Of a DNA stretch of 64,000 nt, positions 47,688 to 58,680 are shown one piece after another. The number at the start of each line of letters is the position of its first letter. Positions within the stretch are counted from its first letter, which is position 1. A model generated the notes under the pieces. That model did not search any database, was not told the DNA's origin, and was given only the letters and a program-made list of their open reading frames with translations. Both the position numbers and the translations under genes were made by a program. Source of the DNA: Dermatemys mawii (Eukaryota > Chordata > Testudines > Dermatemydidae). The DNA lies in contig ML677334.1 of assembly GCA_007922305.1 (NCBI GenBank), forward strand, positions 24,411,074 through 24,475,073, written 5' to 3'.

Positions 47688-47721
<34 letters not shown>

Positions 47722-47763
47722 CACACACACATATACCCACAGAAATATATCAGTCTTGCAAAA
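47666..47763. repeat. 98-bp hairpin with identical 26-nt arms and GT/AC centre
   Basis: TTTTGCAAGACTGATATATT then TCTGTG (47666-47691) is exactly the reverse complement of 47738-47763 (CACAGAAATATATCAGTCTT then GCAAAA). Between them lie (GT)n, TATATATA and (AC)n, which continue the pairing, so almost the entire 98 bp can fold on itself. A perfect match of unique arms implies a recent fold-back or template-switch event, or a young palindromic element. Confidence 0.9.
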
Positions 47764-47789
47764 ATATATATATACACAGAGAGAGAGAG

Positions 47790-47854
47790 AGATCTTGGTG
47801 CAAATTGTGATAGCTCTGTTGATTTCAGTTTACATCAGCTGAAGATCTGCCCCA
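47790..47854. repeat. Shortened palindrome, AGATCTTGGTGCAAATT
   Basis: AGATCTTGGTGCAAATTGTG at the left and TTACATCAGCTGAAGATCTG at the right are inverted; the core TGTTGATTTCAGTT is reduced. It is the same family as 44946 and lies just after a (GA)n run. Confidence 0.6.
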
Positions 47855-48377
47855 TAATATGTAATATTTAAAATGTAAAAAGAGCACATTAATAGAATGT
47901 GATAGTTCAACATTCAGTCAGTTGGGTTGGAATCCTGACCCCACTAAAATCAATTCACCCTCATAAGCAGGAAATAAAAAATTAAGGTTCTCATAGCAGC
48001 ATTAAGTCACCTCTTTCACATATACTTGTAAGTCAAATTCCCCACTTTATTAGAAAAAAAAAGTTACTGCTAAGCAAAATATCATATTTCAACTGTTCCT
48101 GCAAGAAAGCTCTCCTAAAGTACCGTAAACACAGGTGATACTGTGCAGTGTTCAGTTTGGAAAGTGCAGGTGTTTATGTCATATCCCGGCTTCTCCCTAC
48201 TAATGGTTGACAAAAAGGAAACTAGAGTAGAAAAAAGGGAGAAAGAAAGATGAGACTGAACTGAAGTACACACATTAATGACCCTTCCTTTCAGCCTCAA
48301 ATTCATGGAAGATGTGTCCCTTGTTATCCCCTTTCAAACACAGGCAAGCATCAATTTTAATGTTTTTGATACTAAAG
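47855..48377. other. Unique sequence
   Basis: Nothing recognised. Confidence 0.35.
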
Positions 48378-48525
48378 AGTCTGATCCAGCAAACCAATTA
48401 AGCACATGCATAATTTTAATAATCTGAGTAGTCAATAGTACTATTTTAGTTATAATATTAATATAAAATTTTATTAGTTGTTTACGCTACACATGTAATG
48501 AAGTGCTTTGCTGGACAAGGGCCAT
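48378..48525. repeat. Palindrome CTGATCCAGCAAA / AGTGCTTTGCTGGAC
   Basis: AGTCTGATCCAGCAAACCAA, then TTAAGCACATGCATAAT, faces CTACACATGTAATGAAGTGC, then TTTGCTGGACAAGGGCC. The centre AGTAGTCAATAGTACTATTT is very AT-rich and slipped. Same family as 38524. Confidence 0.6.
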
Positions 48526-49593
48526 GAGACAAACTTTAGTCGTCTTACTGATAATACGAAACCACAAAAGAAGTGACTTGTATATGTTATCAGAATCCAG
48601 GGATTAAAATATTTTATTAATGTATATCAGGGGATTCTGTACTGATCTATTAATATAGGCCTCTAGTATCTCAGTTTATATACCAGAAATATTTATATCA
48701 AATCAGTATGAGAACTCACAATCCACTTGTATGTGTTGATGTATTATATTATCTTAAAATGTATTCTGCGTCTAGTATTTAGTGTGCATTTGTATATGTA
48801 CATTACATATATTTTATATGGATTAATACAAAAGGGGAAAAGGAAAAACACAAGTGTATATTTTTATATATTATAATATATACAGTGTAGTGTTAGGGAT
48901 TTTTTTTTATTTGATCTATGTTTTAAAAGAAAGTGGTACTGTGAAGTAGTCTAGGTTTGTAAGCTTTTCTTTGAGAGAGATATGGACCATGTGTGCAATC
49001 TGCATGCCTAGCAAGTTCTTTGATGATAAATTTGGACTCAGTGTTTAGTAAACTTCAAGAAGGTGCCAAAAGCATTGGCGTCTGATTTAGAAAATTGGCA
49101 GTGTTTCCTTGGCTGCTTATTTCTTCATCCTGTCTCATTACTTTACTCCTATCAGCTTTTACCTGCATGAAGAAAGATCAAAGGAAGAAGGCAAGAAAAC
49201 CCTTTAAAACGTAAGTAGCTATTACAACAAACAGAGCCTAAACCAGTAAAGGTGAAGATTCTGTAATTTTCACTCTTTACACATACTAGGTGCAATCAAA
49301 CAACTTGAAGCAATAACACAGGGGGAAATATGTTTTACATAACTTGACTTCCAAACAGTGATTATCCCTTCAAAGCTATTTGTTTTTCCAAGTATCCTGC
49401 TGATTGTAGGCTCTATGTTAAACCTGTTTAGGATGATAACCTAGCTACACCTTGGCTTTCTGTTGTTTTAACCCAATTATGACTGCCTTGAATGGGCAGG
49501 AATTATGTGTGAGGGGTGTTGCCTCTTTAAATGCTGCAATAATTAAAGCTGTACCATGTTTCAAAGCCATATTACCTGTTGATGTGGGGAAAT
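48526..49593. other. Unique AT-rich sequence
   Basis: Nothing is recognised. It contains TATA-rich patches at 48790-48890. Confidence 0.35.
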
Positions 49594-49675
49594 ACCTAGG
49601 GTGCAGTCCTGCCCCCATTGAAGGCAACCCCAAAGCTCCCATTGATTTCAACAGGGTCAGGATTTCACCCCTAGT
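49594..49675. repeat. Palindrome CTAGGGTGCAGTCCTG / CAGGATTTCACCCCTAG
   Basis: The left arm CCTAGGGTGCAGTCCTGCC and the right arm GTCAGGATTTCACCCCTAG are inverted, around CCATTGAAGGCAA and its partner CCATTGATTTCAACAGGG. Same family as 14260 and 29385. Confidence 0.7.
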
Positions 49676-50544
49676 ATGTGCAGGTTCTTCTACTTACTGT
49701 CCAAGTACAATCTGTATCAGAAACACCTGATCCATTTTTCTTTACTGGCAACAGGGCCCTTGTGTGTTAATCTGTTTTATTCTCTTCAAGATTTCACTGG
49801 GCTAACAGACTTGGAGATCTTCTGTTCCATGTTAGGTGACAAACTAACTGGGAATATTGTTCCAGAACAATGATGTGTTAGCCAAGGAAATCTAAAGCCA
49901 TGGAGCTTTAGTACACCATCAATAGGCTGGCCCAGCAGTCTAGTAATAATGGAGATTGCTGTCCAATGGGAGATCACTGTATGGATTTCATGCTTAGTGT
50001 TACCTTCTCTGGGCTGGCAGAGACTAGAAGCTCCTGGGAGAACAAGTACTTCACTTTACTCTTGATCTGTTAATTTTATGGCTATGTCTGTTCTCAGTGT
50101 TAGCATCACAGTTCCTAATGGGCTGAGCTGACAGTTACTCCTTGACTGGATCTGCATTTAGTGGGAAGTCCCAAGTCCTGTTTAACCAGCTTTCATCTTC
50201 TCCTGCAACTAGCATCCATTTAAGATTATCTTGCACCAAAATGGGGAGAGGTGGGGTGAACACTAATTGGAGAGAATTTCCCTCCTCTGGCACTATACCT
50301 TAGGCTTCTGCAAGTAGCAGATCTCGCCAACAGATGACCCTGTTTGTCATTTTTCTTGAGTCATCCTTCGCCCTCCTTCCATTTCTCTCTGCAACTTGAT
50401 AGTGCTCCTCTTCCCTGGACCTAACAAAAACCAATTATTTAAATTAATAATGATAATTTTACAAGAGGCAGGGATTGAATTCTCCACTTGCTAAATTTCC
50501 TGGCTTCCATATGCTACACAGACCTGCTGTTAACCTTTTTCTAA
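49676..50544. other. Unique sequence; may include LINE 3' flank
   Basis: Nothing is clearly recognised. The part nearest 50544 lies just downstream (minus strand) of the LINE reading frame and may be its decayed 3' untranslated region. Confidence 0.35.
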
Positions 50545-52130
50545 TACATAGGTCTTGTGTTTGTGCCCTCGAGCTTCCAGAACATCTGGTCTAGTAGAGT
50601 GCCAAAGGGAGCTGGTGACTGAGGACACCTTTTTGTTGGTCTTGAAGTTTTCTATCATAGAAGATGTCAGCCAGCCCCAGTAGAGAATGATACCTGCCAC
50701 GAGAAGAGATGTTTCAGATACATGTGCCCTGGACCATTTAGGAATTTCTGGGTTATAAACAAACTCTTGTATTGCACCACGAAGCAACAGATAACCAATG
50801 TAAAATGCTGCTGCTGCTCTTGTTTCTTGTCAATTTTTTATTAATTGAGCTTATATAATGTGCTTGGCATTGGAAAGAAAAAAAGAAGAAATGGGATCCT
50901 ACCCTGCTAAGAAACTTATTTTGTGATAATGATATGCTTATAGTAGATCACCTAACTGAAGACACAAGTTGTGCCAGCTGAAGTTTCTGAGTACTCAGTG
51001 TATCCCCAGGTAATGCTTACTGCAGCCCTGAAGGTAACTCAAGTTACCTTCTGGTTATAAAGGTGTTACATTTCTGTGGTGAAGTCCACATTAGACAGGA
51101 AGAACTCAAGTCTTTTGGGCAACCATAAATAAAAATAGGCATTGACTTGCAAGGTTCTCCTATGGGAATGTAAGAGCAGCGATGAATCCAGAGTGACCCG
51201 CAAACTGCATATTGTATTGGCAAAGGTCAGATGTACGCATCCAACAGAAGGTGCCGTTGTGATCCTCGCACATTTCTCTAGGTAGCTGTCCACGCTTATC
51301 AGCATAACTTTATATGTTGGCCACACATAGAATAAATTGATTTGCTTCCCTATACCTCCCCACATTTGTCCTCTGTCAGATAATGGGAGGGCAAAGAGAC
51401 CTCAATATCTGGATTCAGCAAAAGGTGTCGATTTAACTGTCTGATGTTTATGATGCTGCAGACCCAAACAATTCACTCTTGATATCAGCAGCTGTGTCAC
51501 ATTAAACAGGTGACCGGATGAAACCGTGCTGAATCTTTATTACTGGAGTACTGAGGAAGAACGAGTAAATACAATGACCACCCTTTTGGATCTCTCAGCA
51601 AGAAAAGACTGGAACCATTGTAGATTCCTTCAATATTATACAGTGGCCATTAGTACTGAAAGCTGCTGACTTTGCTAATAAAATGGGCCAGGGAACCTTC
51701 CTCTTGTCCATTCTCTGTAGGAGATTATCAGTGACGGACAACACTGCTTTCGCTCTCTCCCTCTCTCTCTCCCTCGCTCATCCTCACCTAATTCCCCACA
51801 CTGAGAATCAGACTAGTTGAGATCAAACACCTCTGGAGCCAAGATGTGACTAGAGCTGCTTAACCACTCCCTTCTTAACAGCCTTCTTCTGAAAAGGGAG
51901 ATGGGAGACTGGATGATATTTGGCAAGGCTGCTAGTGTCAGTAGAGGGTTTCTTGGTTATAGATCTCAACGCCCCTTGTTTATGGATGGATGGTGTCCTG
52001 CCTTTCTGAAAAGAGGCATTAACAATCCTCACTAATAATGGTCCCAAAGCATCATGTCTGGTATATGGGGCAAGCGTGTTGCTCACGGTAGGATGTTGTG
52101 GCAGTTTTTGTAGGACTGCACTGAGCAAAA
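50545..52130 (-). pseudogene. LINE L2/CR1-clade ORF2 remnant, N- to C-terminal RT parts
   Basis: On the minus strand four blocks appear in the order of an L2/CR1 ORF2. (1) 52046-51853: ALGPLLVRIVNASFQKGRTP, then ITKKPSTDTSSLAKYHPVSH and LPF match L..LV..S...G..P...K.A.V.P..KKPSLD...LANYRPVSNLPF. (2) 51365-51070: CSLRVTLDSSLLLHSHRRTL matches LGV.LDSSLS...H. (3) About 50800-50690, in another frame: LHWL, then VQYKSLFITQKFLNGPG matches LHWLPV..R..YK.L.LTYKALNG.GP. (4) Ending near 50545: SLWHSTRP, then GHKHKTYVL matches SLWN.LP....FK..LKTYLF. The catalytic middle (51370-51850) is degraded. Multiple frameshifts make it inactive. Confidence 0.75.
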
Positions 52131-52179
52131 TTCAGAGATGGTGCCTGCGAACCTTCCATCCAACACTGTTATCCAAATC
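52131..52179. other. Short spacer between LINE and hAT element
   Basis: It separates the LINE remnant from the target duplication of the hAT element. Confidence 0.3.
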
Positions 52180-53090
52180 ATCTAAGACAGAGATGGGCAA
52201 ACTATGGCCCGCGGGCCGGATCCGGCCCACAGGACCATCCCATCCGGCTCTCCCGGCCAGTGAGGCTGCCCCCGCCCCTCCCCCAGAGCCGCACTGCGGC
52301 CAGGGCTGCGCACTTCCCGCTCCCCTGAGCCACCCCATGTGGGCAGCACTCAGGGGGCCGGGGCTGTGTCCTCAGTCCCTCCCCGGAGCCGCGCTGCATG
52401 GGCGGCACACTGAGCCCCTCTCCTGGAGCAGCACCGTGGGGGCGGCACTCTGGGGGCCGGCTGGGGCTGCACCCTCAGCCCCTCTCCCAGAGCCATGCTG
52501 TGGGGGCGGCGCTCCGGGGGGCTGGGGCTGCGTGCTGAGCCCCTCTCCTGGAGCCATGCCACTGGGGCAGCAGGGGGCTGGGGTTGTGCGCTCCCTGGAG
52601 CCGCGCCGCGTGGGCGGCATTCCGGGGGGCCAGGGCTGTGCGCTCCCCCTCTTCCTCCAGAGCCAGGCCAGCACTCATGGTAAGGGGGCGGAGGGGGATT
52701 TGGGGGTTCCAGGGTGGTGGTTGGGGGGTAGTCGGGAGGGGGCAGTCAGGGAGCAGGGTGGATTGGATAGGGGTGGCGTTCTGGGGTGGTGGTTAGGGGG
52801 TGGGAGGGTGGATAGGGGTCAGAGCAGTCAGGGGACAGGGAGCAGGAGAATTGGGTGGGGTCCTGGGGATGGTTAGGAGTCTCTGGAAGGGACAGTCAGG
52901 GGACGGGAGGGGATTGGATGGGGATTCTGAGGTGGCACTCGGGGTGGGAAGTGGGAGGTGGCTGGCTTGGGGCCAGAAGTGAGAGAGGACCGGATTGGGG
53001 GCGGGGCCTTCCCTTACCCGGCCCTCCATATAATTTTGTAGACCCAATGTGGCCCTCGGGCCAAAAAGTTTGCCCACCCCTGATCTAAGA
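52180..53090. mobile_element. Non-autonomous hAT element with perfect 8-bp duplication
   Basis: The element is 52188-53082 (895 bp). The start CAGAGATGGGCAAACTATGG and the reverse complement of the end CAGGGGTGGGCAAACTTTTT, then GGCCCGAGGGCCACA, are the inverted termini. The identical octamer ATCTAAGA flanks both sides (52180-52187 and 53083-53090), diagnostic of hAT insertion. The interior is very GC-rich: a degenerate tandem repeat built on GAGCC.CGC...GGGCGGCA, then GGGGGCC.GGGCTG, then CTCAGCCCCTCTCC (52310-52660), followed by G-rich GGGGTGGTGG and CAGTCAGGGGACAGGG repeats (52700-52960). The 266-codon ORF and its mirrors are translations of this repeat. It lands beside the dead LINE. Confidence 0.9.
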
Positions 53091-53500
53091 TCTGATTTCC
53101 CCTCCTGTGTCCCCTGAGTAAATTGTGTAAATGGAAAGTTCCTCAGTGGGAACATAACTTTACAATAAAGTTAAGACAAGCTTGATTCACCTGTTGGCTC
53201 AGTTTACTGAACAGCTCTTCTGGGTGAGATGGAGTAATGTCATTGAAATCTACAACATAAACTGATAACAAGGACAATTCATTCCAAAGTAAAAGCCTGT
53301 GGAAGATCTTCAGAGTCCATTGGAAAGAGTTCCAACATAAGAAATTCTAAGAAGAGCAAGCCAATCTAAAGCATCAAAGATAAGAACAAGACAATGGACA
53401 TATTTTGGATATGCTTTAAGTATGTCACCAACATGACTTCCATGTCAAGTGATAATATGGACAACACCTACAAAGAGAAAATGAGTGTGACCTAACGAAA
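53091..53500. other. Unique sequence
   Basis: Nothing recognised. Confidence 0.35.
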
Positions 53501-54640
53501 CTGTGATGAGGTTTACTCCTCACATGGGGTCAGCAAGATCTGAATTAGGCCAAGTGGGCCCAATCAGCCAGTAAGCCTCAAACGGGAGATTTAAGTTGTG
53601 AGAAGGGAGCTAATTAGAAGGAAGCTCCTGGTGAGGGAAGAGGTTGGGGCTTCCAGAAACCCAGGAGGCTGGAAATAGTGTAGGGAGAGCAGCTGGGAGG
53701 AAGCCTGAAGTCTGTCTCCCTCAGCTAAGGGAGAAGAAGCTGAGTTCAGGAGTGAGAGCAGTAAGGTGATGTAGATGCACACCTTAACTGTTCACTGCAG
53801 GGCCCTGAACTGGAACCCAGCTTCATTTACATGAATTATAATGTTGCTTATTCATAATTCCACTCACTGTGTATTGCTACTTTGGTTGAAATTAGTTTTG
53901 ATTGTATACATCAGAGATTATTACTATTAATATTATAACTATATTCCTCAAAAAGGTATAGGAATTGTGCAGAATATGCCTGGAGTGAATGGATTACCCT
54001 GAGTTTACGGGTAGGGGACTTTGGCTTTGAAATGAAAATCAAGCTTAATGGAGGGTATGTGGGGAAATGGGGTCTGCCCTAGAAATCAGAAACTCAAGAG
54101 TCTTTTGCTCTGGGTTCCCCACTTGGAACTTTCGTACTTTGTGTGGAGGAAATCTGCAGGACCGGACCAGGTTGCTGACAGTGGCAGTGTGGAGCTGACT
54201 TTGCAGCAAGGCCCAACCAGCCTAGCAGCAGTCTAGGGCTGACATAGCAGTACACTGACTCACCAAGTCCTCAGAAGAAGAAAAGGTATCGCAGAACTGG
54301 ATCAGGTAGCTGCACATGGAGCAGGACCTGGCAGGGGTTGGGGGTCTCTGGGCAGGAGCAGACCAGTGGATGACAGCCATTCCTTGACACCATTTGACTA
54401 CCACTGAGTCCCAGTGGACTTATGAGTGGGGTTTGTGGTGGTCTGGCTCTCCACGAGTTTCACAATTACAATTTGGAACTATGGGGTTGACCAAACTCCT
54501 GGTGCCCTGATTTGGTTAGCTCAGTTTCTTGTATGGAATATGCATCATGTTCGTGTTTCTTTTAATTGGTTTTTCCTTTTTTCCCAAATAAAGATACTTG
54601 TGGTTCCATGTTCCTAAAAGACATCTGAGTGTTCACGAGT
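53501..54640 (+). mobile_element. Possible LTR-retrotransposon-derived tract
   Basis: It opens with ACTGTGATGAGGTTTACTCC, then TCACATGGGGTCAGCAAG, then AATTAGGCCAAGTGGGCCCA and ATCAGCCAG, which resembles the start of turtle LTR families (tgtgatggag...ggccaagtgggccca). Near the end, TTTTTTCCCAAATAAAGATA, then CTTGTGGTTCC contains a polyadenylation signal (AATAAA at 54586) followed by a GT-rich stretch, as in an LTR R/U5 boundary. No matching termini or target duplication were found, and the middle is AT-rich and unclear. Confidence 0.4.
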
Positions 54641-54741
54641 GCAGAAGAACCATCTGTAAAGGTGACCAGACTGTTTTGTTTTAATTTCTCAGAGCCAGAA
54701 ATAGGAGTACAGGTCTGGGTGGAGTACAGGTCCAGCTGTTG

Positions 54742-55046
54742 CAGTGGTGTCCAAACTTTTCCTGTTTCTCCCCACCCCGCCGCATCACTTATCAGTAATG
54801 GAATCTGTCCAGGCTCCCCCCGCCCCATTACTGCACAGTTGGTTCGGCAGAGAAGCTTGGGCTGAAGGCAGAGCTGGGAACAGAACTGGGAATGGGGGAG
54901 AAGCTGGGGCTAGAGCTGGAGCTGGCCTGGGAGAGGAATGCTGGGAGGCAGAGCTGGGCTGAGGGGAGAGCAGGGGGAGGAGTGGAGCTGAGGCTAGGGC
55001 CAGAGCTGTGTTGCAGAGTGGAGCAGGGGATGGAGTAGAGCTGTTT
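54742..55046 (+). mobile_element. hAT-type element, left end, GAGCTG-rich interior
   Basis: It starts CAGTGGTGTCCAAACTTTTC, a terminus type shared with the hAT elements here. The interior 54850-55040 is an imperfect array of GAGCTGGG/CAGAGCTG words. The octamers AGCTGTTG (54734-54741) and AGCTGTTT (55039-55046) flank the tract with one mismatch, but no right inverted terminus precedes the second. Either the right end is deleted or the match is coincidental. Confidence 0.5.
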
Positions 55047-56440
55047 ATTTAGGAAATATACAATTTTGTTTGGAGAGAACATTCTCAGTTGTTTAAACCA
55101 CAATAACTTCAAATGAGGAGTCAATGGAGTTATAATGGTTTCAGCAAGAGGGAAATTGTAAACTGATCAGATTAAATAAATTAGATAAGTTGAATGATGA
55201 AAATCAATGCATCTGTGTCAGCAATTTAAAGAAAGTGATTTTCTAACTTGTATATCAAAAATTCAAAATATAATCTCTAAAAGGATCTCAATTTGTAACC
55301 TGAGTTAGTGTGTGTATATGTGTGTTTATACACAATGAAATATCAGAAGTGAAATGGTGATTATCTTCTTAACATCTATTCATTTAAATGAATACAAAAA
55401 GCCGTAAATTGAGTGGCATCTTTTATCCATAAAGTATTATTCTCTCTCTAAGCCTTGATTTGATACATCAGATGTCATTAGATTCTTCTACATTACATTT
55501 CAATTCCCTTCCACAAAGTAGTAGTGCCATACATTAAAGTTAAACCTCAAAAACATTAAAGAGAAGGCATTTTAACCTGCATTAGCTCTGTATTTAGCTA
55601 GCCATAAAGCTTTCTTCCCCCTTGAGATAAATACTCAAACACTTTAACAGGCTAGGGCACAATAGCTGTGCTAAAACAAATAGATTCTTATAATGAATTA
55701 CATTTTTCTTTTTTGATTGAATGCCAGACTTGATACAATTATACTGTAAAGTGAGTCTCTTGCCACTGGAAAGCAGGGAAACCTTAAGTACATCCCTGTC
55801 ATCAGACAATCCCCAAGAACCTATCTGCTCCTTTTTAAGTCTTTTTTTTTTTTCTTGGCCAGCAGCCAAAATCCACTTTAAAATACTTTAAAGAATTTAA
55901 AGTTTGCTTCAAAGCCCACTGAAGTCAGTGAAGACTCCCAAAGACTACCATGGTCTTTGGATAAGGCCCTGGAGGCTGGTCTCTCATTTGCTTCAGGGAT
56001 ACTGTTATATTATTTAAGTATGGTGACAATTGTTATGGATAACACCTGGGATAAACCCTGCAACTCTGTCTTTTCACACATAGGCAGAACTCTCAATGAA
56101 ATCAGTGGGTAAAGGTGGAAAGGTTTTGACCTCTGGCCATTAATTAACAACAACAAAAAGTGTAGATATATTATTTCTCACCAACTGTTGATATTTAAAT
56201 TGATAGAGCTGGTAATAGGCAGATATGAGATAAATGTGATGTGGTCTTAAATTGCTGCTTCAAGGGAGAATCGTGGTCCAAGTGGTTATGGCATTAATCT
56301 CTCAAAGAAGGTTTTTAGAATACACACATCAACACAAAAATACCAATGGTGTAATTATCCTTCCTATTTCCCATGAAACACATGGGACACTCTGGGTTTT
56401 AAAAAATGTGTTTATTTCCCTTCTTCACCTGTTCTCTCCT
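55047..56440. other. Unique AT-rich sequence
   Basis: Nothing is recognised except a relic of the palindrome core (CCCACTGAAGTCAGTGAAGA) at 55915-55980. ORF 55594-55869 minus (91 codons) has no domain. Confidence 0.4.
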
Positions 56441-57372
56441 CTCCCATAGGTTGATCCAAAATACATCTGCCTCTTTATGTCTCACTCTCCTGGAACACTC
56501 ATAGATATTAAATCTGATTCTCTTTTAAAGTGTCAGTACACTGCAGCTCATTAATTTCACTGGTATTTGACAAACACTTATTTCAGTCACAGCATTTAAT
56601 TGGCTTATAGTAAACATAAAACAAGTTTAATAAACAAACTCACAGGTTTAAGTCATACTTAATACAAGGAGTGAGAATAGAAATGGTTACAAACAAAAGT
56701 AGAAATACACATCTAGGACTAAAATGTAACTTCAGCACGTTACAACCACTCTCTAAACAGATTTTTCACCTATATTCAGTTTCCAGGGTCTTCAACTGCC
56801 TTGGTTGAAGGGCTCAGTGTAATATGATTTCAAGAGCTCTGGCTCCTTGAATCCCACAAATGCTGGGAGATTCTGGGGTTCTCTTTCCTTTCTCTTTATA
56901 ATCCAGCACAACTTGGACATGCATTCTTTGAAAAGTAAGCTCAGACCAAGCTTTTCTTTCCTGCCAGGGTGTTAAGTGGTTACCTCCTCCCCTTGTTACC
57001 TTGAGGGATTTGTTTACCTTTTATTTAAATGCATTCCCAATGTCTCTTGATTTTTACCTTGGAGACCCCACTCAAGCAGGTGGAACCACATTCCTTTGTC
57101 TGGAACAGGTGTGGCTTAGGCCCTGCTTTTTTAATACATTTTAAGAACGTAATTCTAGTGCATATTTCTAACTCTTTGTACATGCCGTGTACATACACCA
57201 CACAATGATTTTGGGGACAGGCATGTTACTAGTTTGTGTATGATACCTTACATGACACATTTTAGATACAAATTATGACAACTGTGTGTTAGGTGCAGTG
57301 AGTATGTCCGACCTGGCAAGAATTGCTAAACCATCAATGCATCTTTGTGTCACATAAATATTATTTGCCGAG
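56441..57372 (-). mobile_element. Possible LTR/ERV-derived repeat
   Basis: CTGCAGCTCATTAATTTCAC, then TGGTATTTGACAAACACTTA, then TTTCAGTCACAGCATTTAAT, TGGCTTATAGTAAACAT and TTTAATAAACAAACTCACAG are recognised as a repeat common in turtle DNA, probably an antisense LTR. Later segments (CAAGCAGGTGGAACCACATT, GGAACAGGTGTGGCTTAGGC) fit a low-complexity LTR tail. There are no ends, no ORF and no target duplication. Orientation is inferred. Confidence 0.35.
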
Positions 57373-57404
57373 GTCTAGTCAGCTGACAATGATGATTGTC
57401 GTTT

Positions 57405-57540
57405 CCCATTCCTAGGGTGACCAGATGTCCTGATTTTATAGGGATGGTCCTGATTTTGGAGTCTTTCTTATAAAGGCTCCTATCACCCCCACCCCTGTCC
57501 TGATTTTTCATACTTGCTGTCTGTTCACCCTACCCATTCC
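57405..57540. mobile_element. 120-bp hAT-type MITE with perfect 8-bp duplication
   Basis: The element is 57413-57532. It starts TAGGGTGACCAGATGTCCTG and ends CTGTCTGTTCACCCTA; the termini TAGGGTGAC and TAGGGTGAA are inverted. CCCATTCC flanks both sides exactly (57405-57412 and 57533-57540). The interior TCCTGATTTTATAGGGATGG and TGTCCTGATTTTTCATACTT is the body of a very abundant turtle repeat (from memory). Non-coding. Confidence 0.88.
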
Positions 57541-58203
57541 TGAGTACAACGATAAAGTGTGGTATCTTGAATACTACCATGTGATAACTATCAGTAAAGA
57601 CCATATGAATGGGAGTCTTGTTACTGAAGATGTTTGATTTGCTACACTTAATTCACAGCCACAAGTACAATTAGTAACCTCTTTGCAAAACTGCCCCAGT
57701 TTGTGGTTGCTAATGTATTTGATATAGAAGTTGGTGACAAAAACTGTTGTATTAATGCTGTCAAAGTTTGAAGAATTGTAAACTAAAAGGTTACATTTTG
57801 AATTCAGAAATTGTTTAAAAAAAGACTCACCCATTTCTCTATTGGGTCAAAGTCATACAGTCAAAATCAAATCAAACATCCATTCATGTTACAGATGCAT
57901 CTATTGAATTTAAGGATGTTTGTGCATGTGAGAATAGAATCCAGTCTTGAGCAGACATGTCTCTGAGCAGTTTTTTGGGGAGGCTGGGCAGGTGACTGCA
58001 GTGGGGTGGTTCCGGATGTACACTGTTTTAGTTAAAACAAAGCCTTATATCCTTGACTTCACTAGCTCACAAGCCATAGCAGAATAAGGCAAGCTACTGA
58101 TCCAGTGGTGCCAAGGTAAATCATTGGGAAAGAGCTTATTTAAATACACACGTTGACATGATTATTTTAGGTCATGAAAGAGTGATGCAAAGGGCTTTTA
58201 AGT
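57541..58203. other. Unique sequence
   Basis: Nothing recognised; ORF 57574-57834 minus (86 codons) has no domain. Confidence 0.35.
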
Positions 58204-58430
58204 AGAGCTGTTTGGGAATTTTCTGACTAAACATTTTTTCACCAGAAATGCCAGTTCTTTGAAACTGAAACTACTTGTGGGAGAGGTTCAGTTTTGACCA
58301 AATTTCCTCTTTGAAATTTTTGAAAAAGAAGTTTCAAAACTGTTTAAATATCTACTTTTGACATTTTCAAAATGAAAAATTTCCACTTTTTCAGGTCAAA
58401 ATGACTTTTTCATTTTAAAATTTAAGGTAA

Positions 58431-58465
<35 letters not shown>

Positions 58466-58680
58466 GCAAATAAAAAGAAATAAGGGTAGAAATCAAATTG
58501 AAATATTTCAGAATTACTAAAACAAAATGTTTAGATTGGACTGTCCTTAATTTTTTTCCCCAGATTTTTTTATTTGCAAAAATTTTCAAGATTTTGAATT
58601 TTTATCCCAGCTCTTGATTGGAAATATTTACAAAATCTTGAAAACACTCATGGGTCAGAAAAAGTTTCCCACCTAGCTCT
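58204..58680. mobile_element. GAGCTGG-family element, complete, with internal GT repeat
   Basis: The left end AGAGCTGTTTGGGAATTTTC and the reverse complement of the right end AGAGCTAGGTGGGAAACTTT are inverted, and TA flanks both GAGCTG ends. The interior contains AATTTTTGAAAAAGAAG, TTGACATTTTCAAAATGAAA and a (GT)14 tract at 58435-58462. At 477 bp it is the longest copy in the window and the best template for the family. Confidence 0.75.

Noticed and set aside
52076..52876. 266-codon plus-strand ORF, longest in the window
   Set aside because: It lies in the GC-rich tandem repeat of the hAT element; the peptide is periodic Gly/Pro/Ala-rich and mirrored by minus-strand ORFs.
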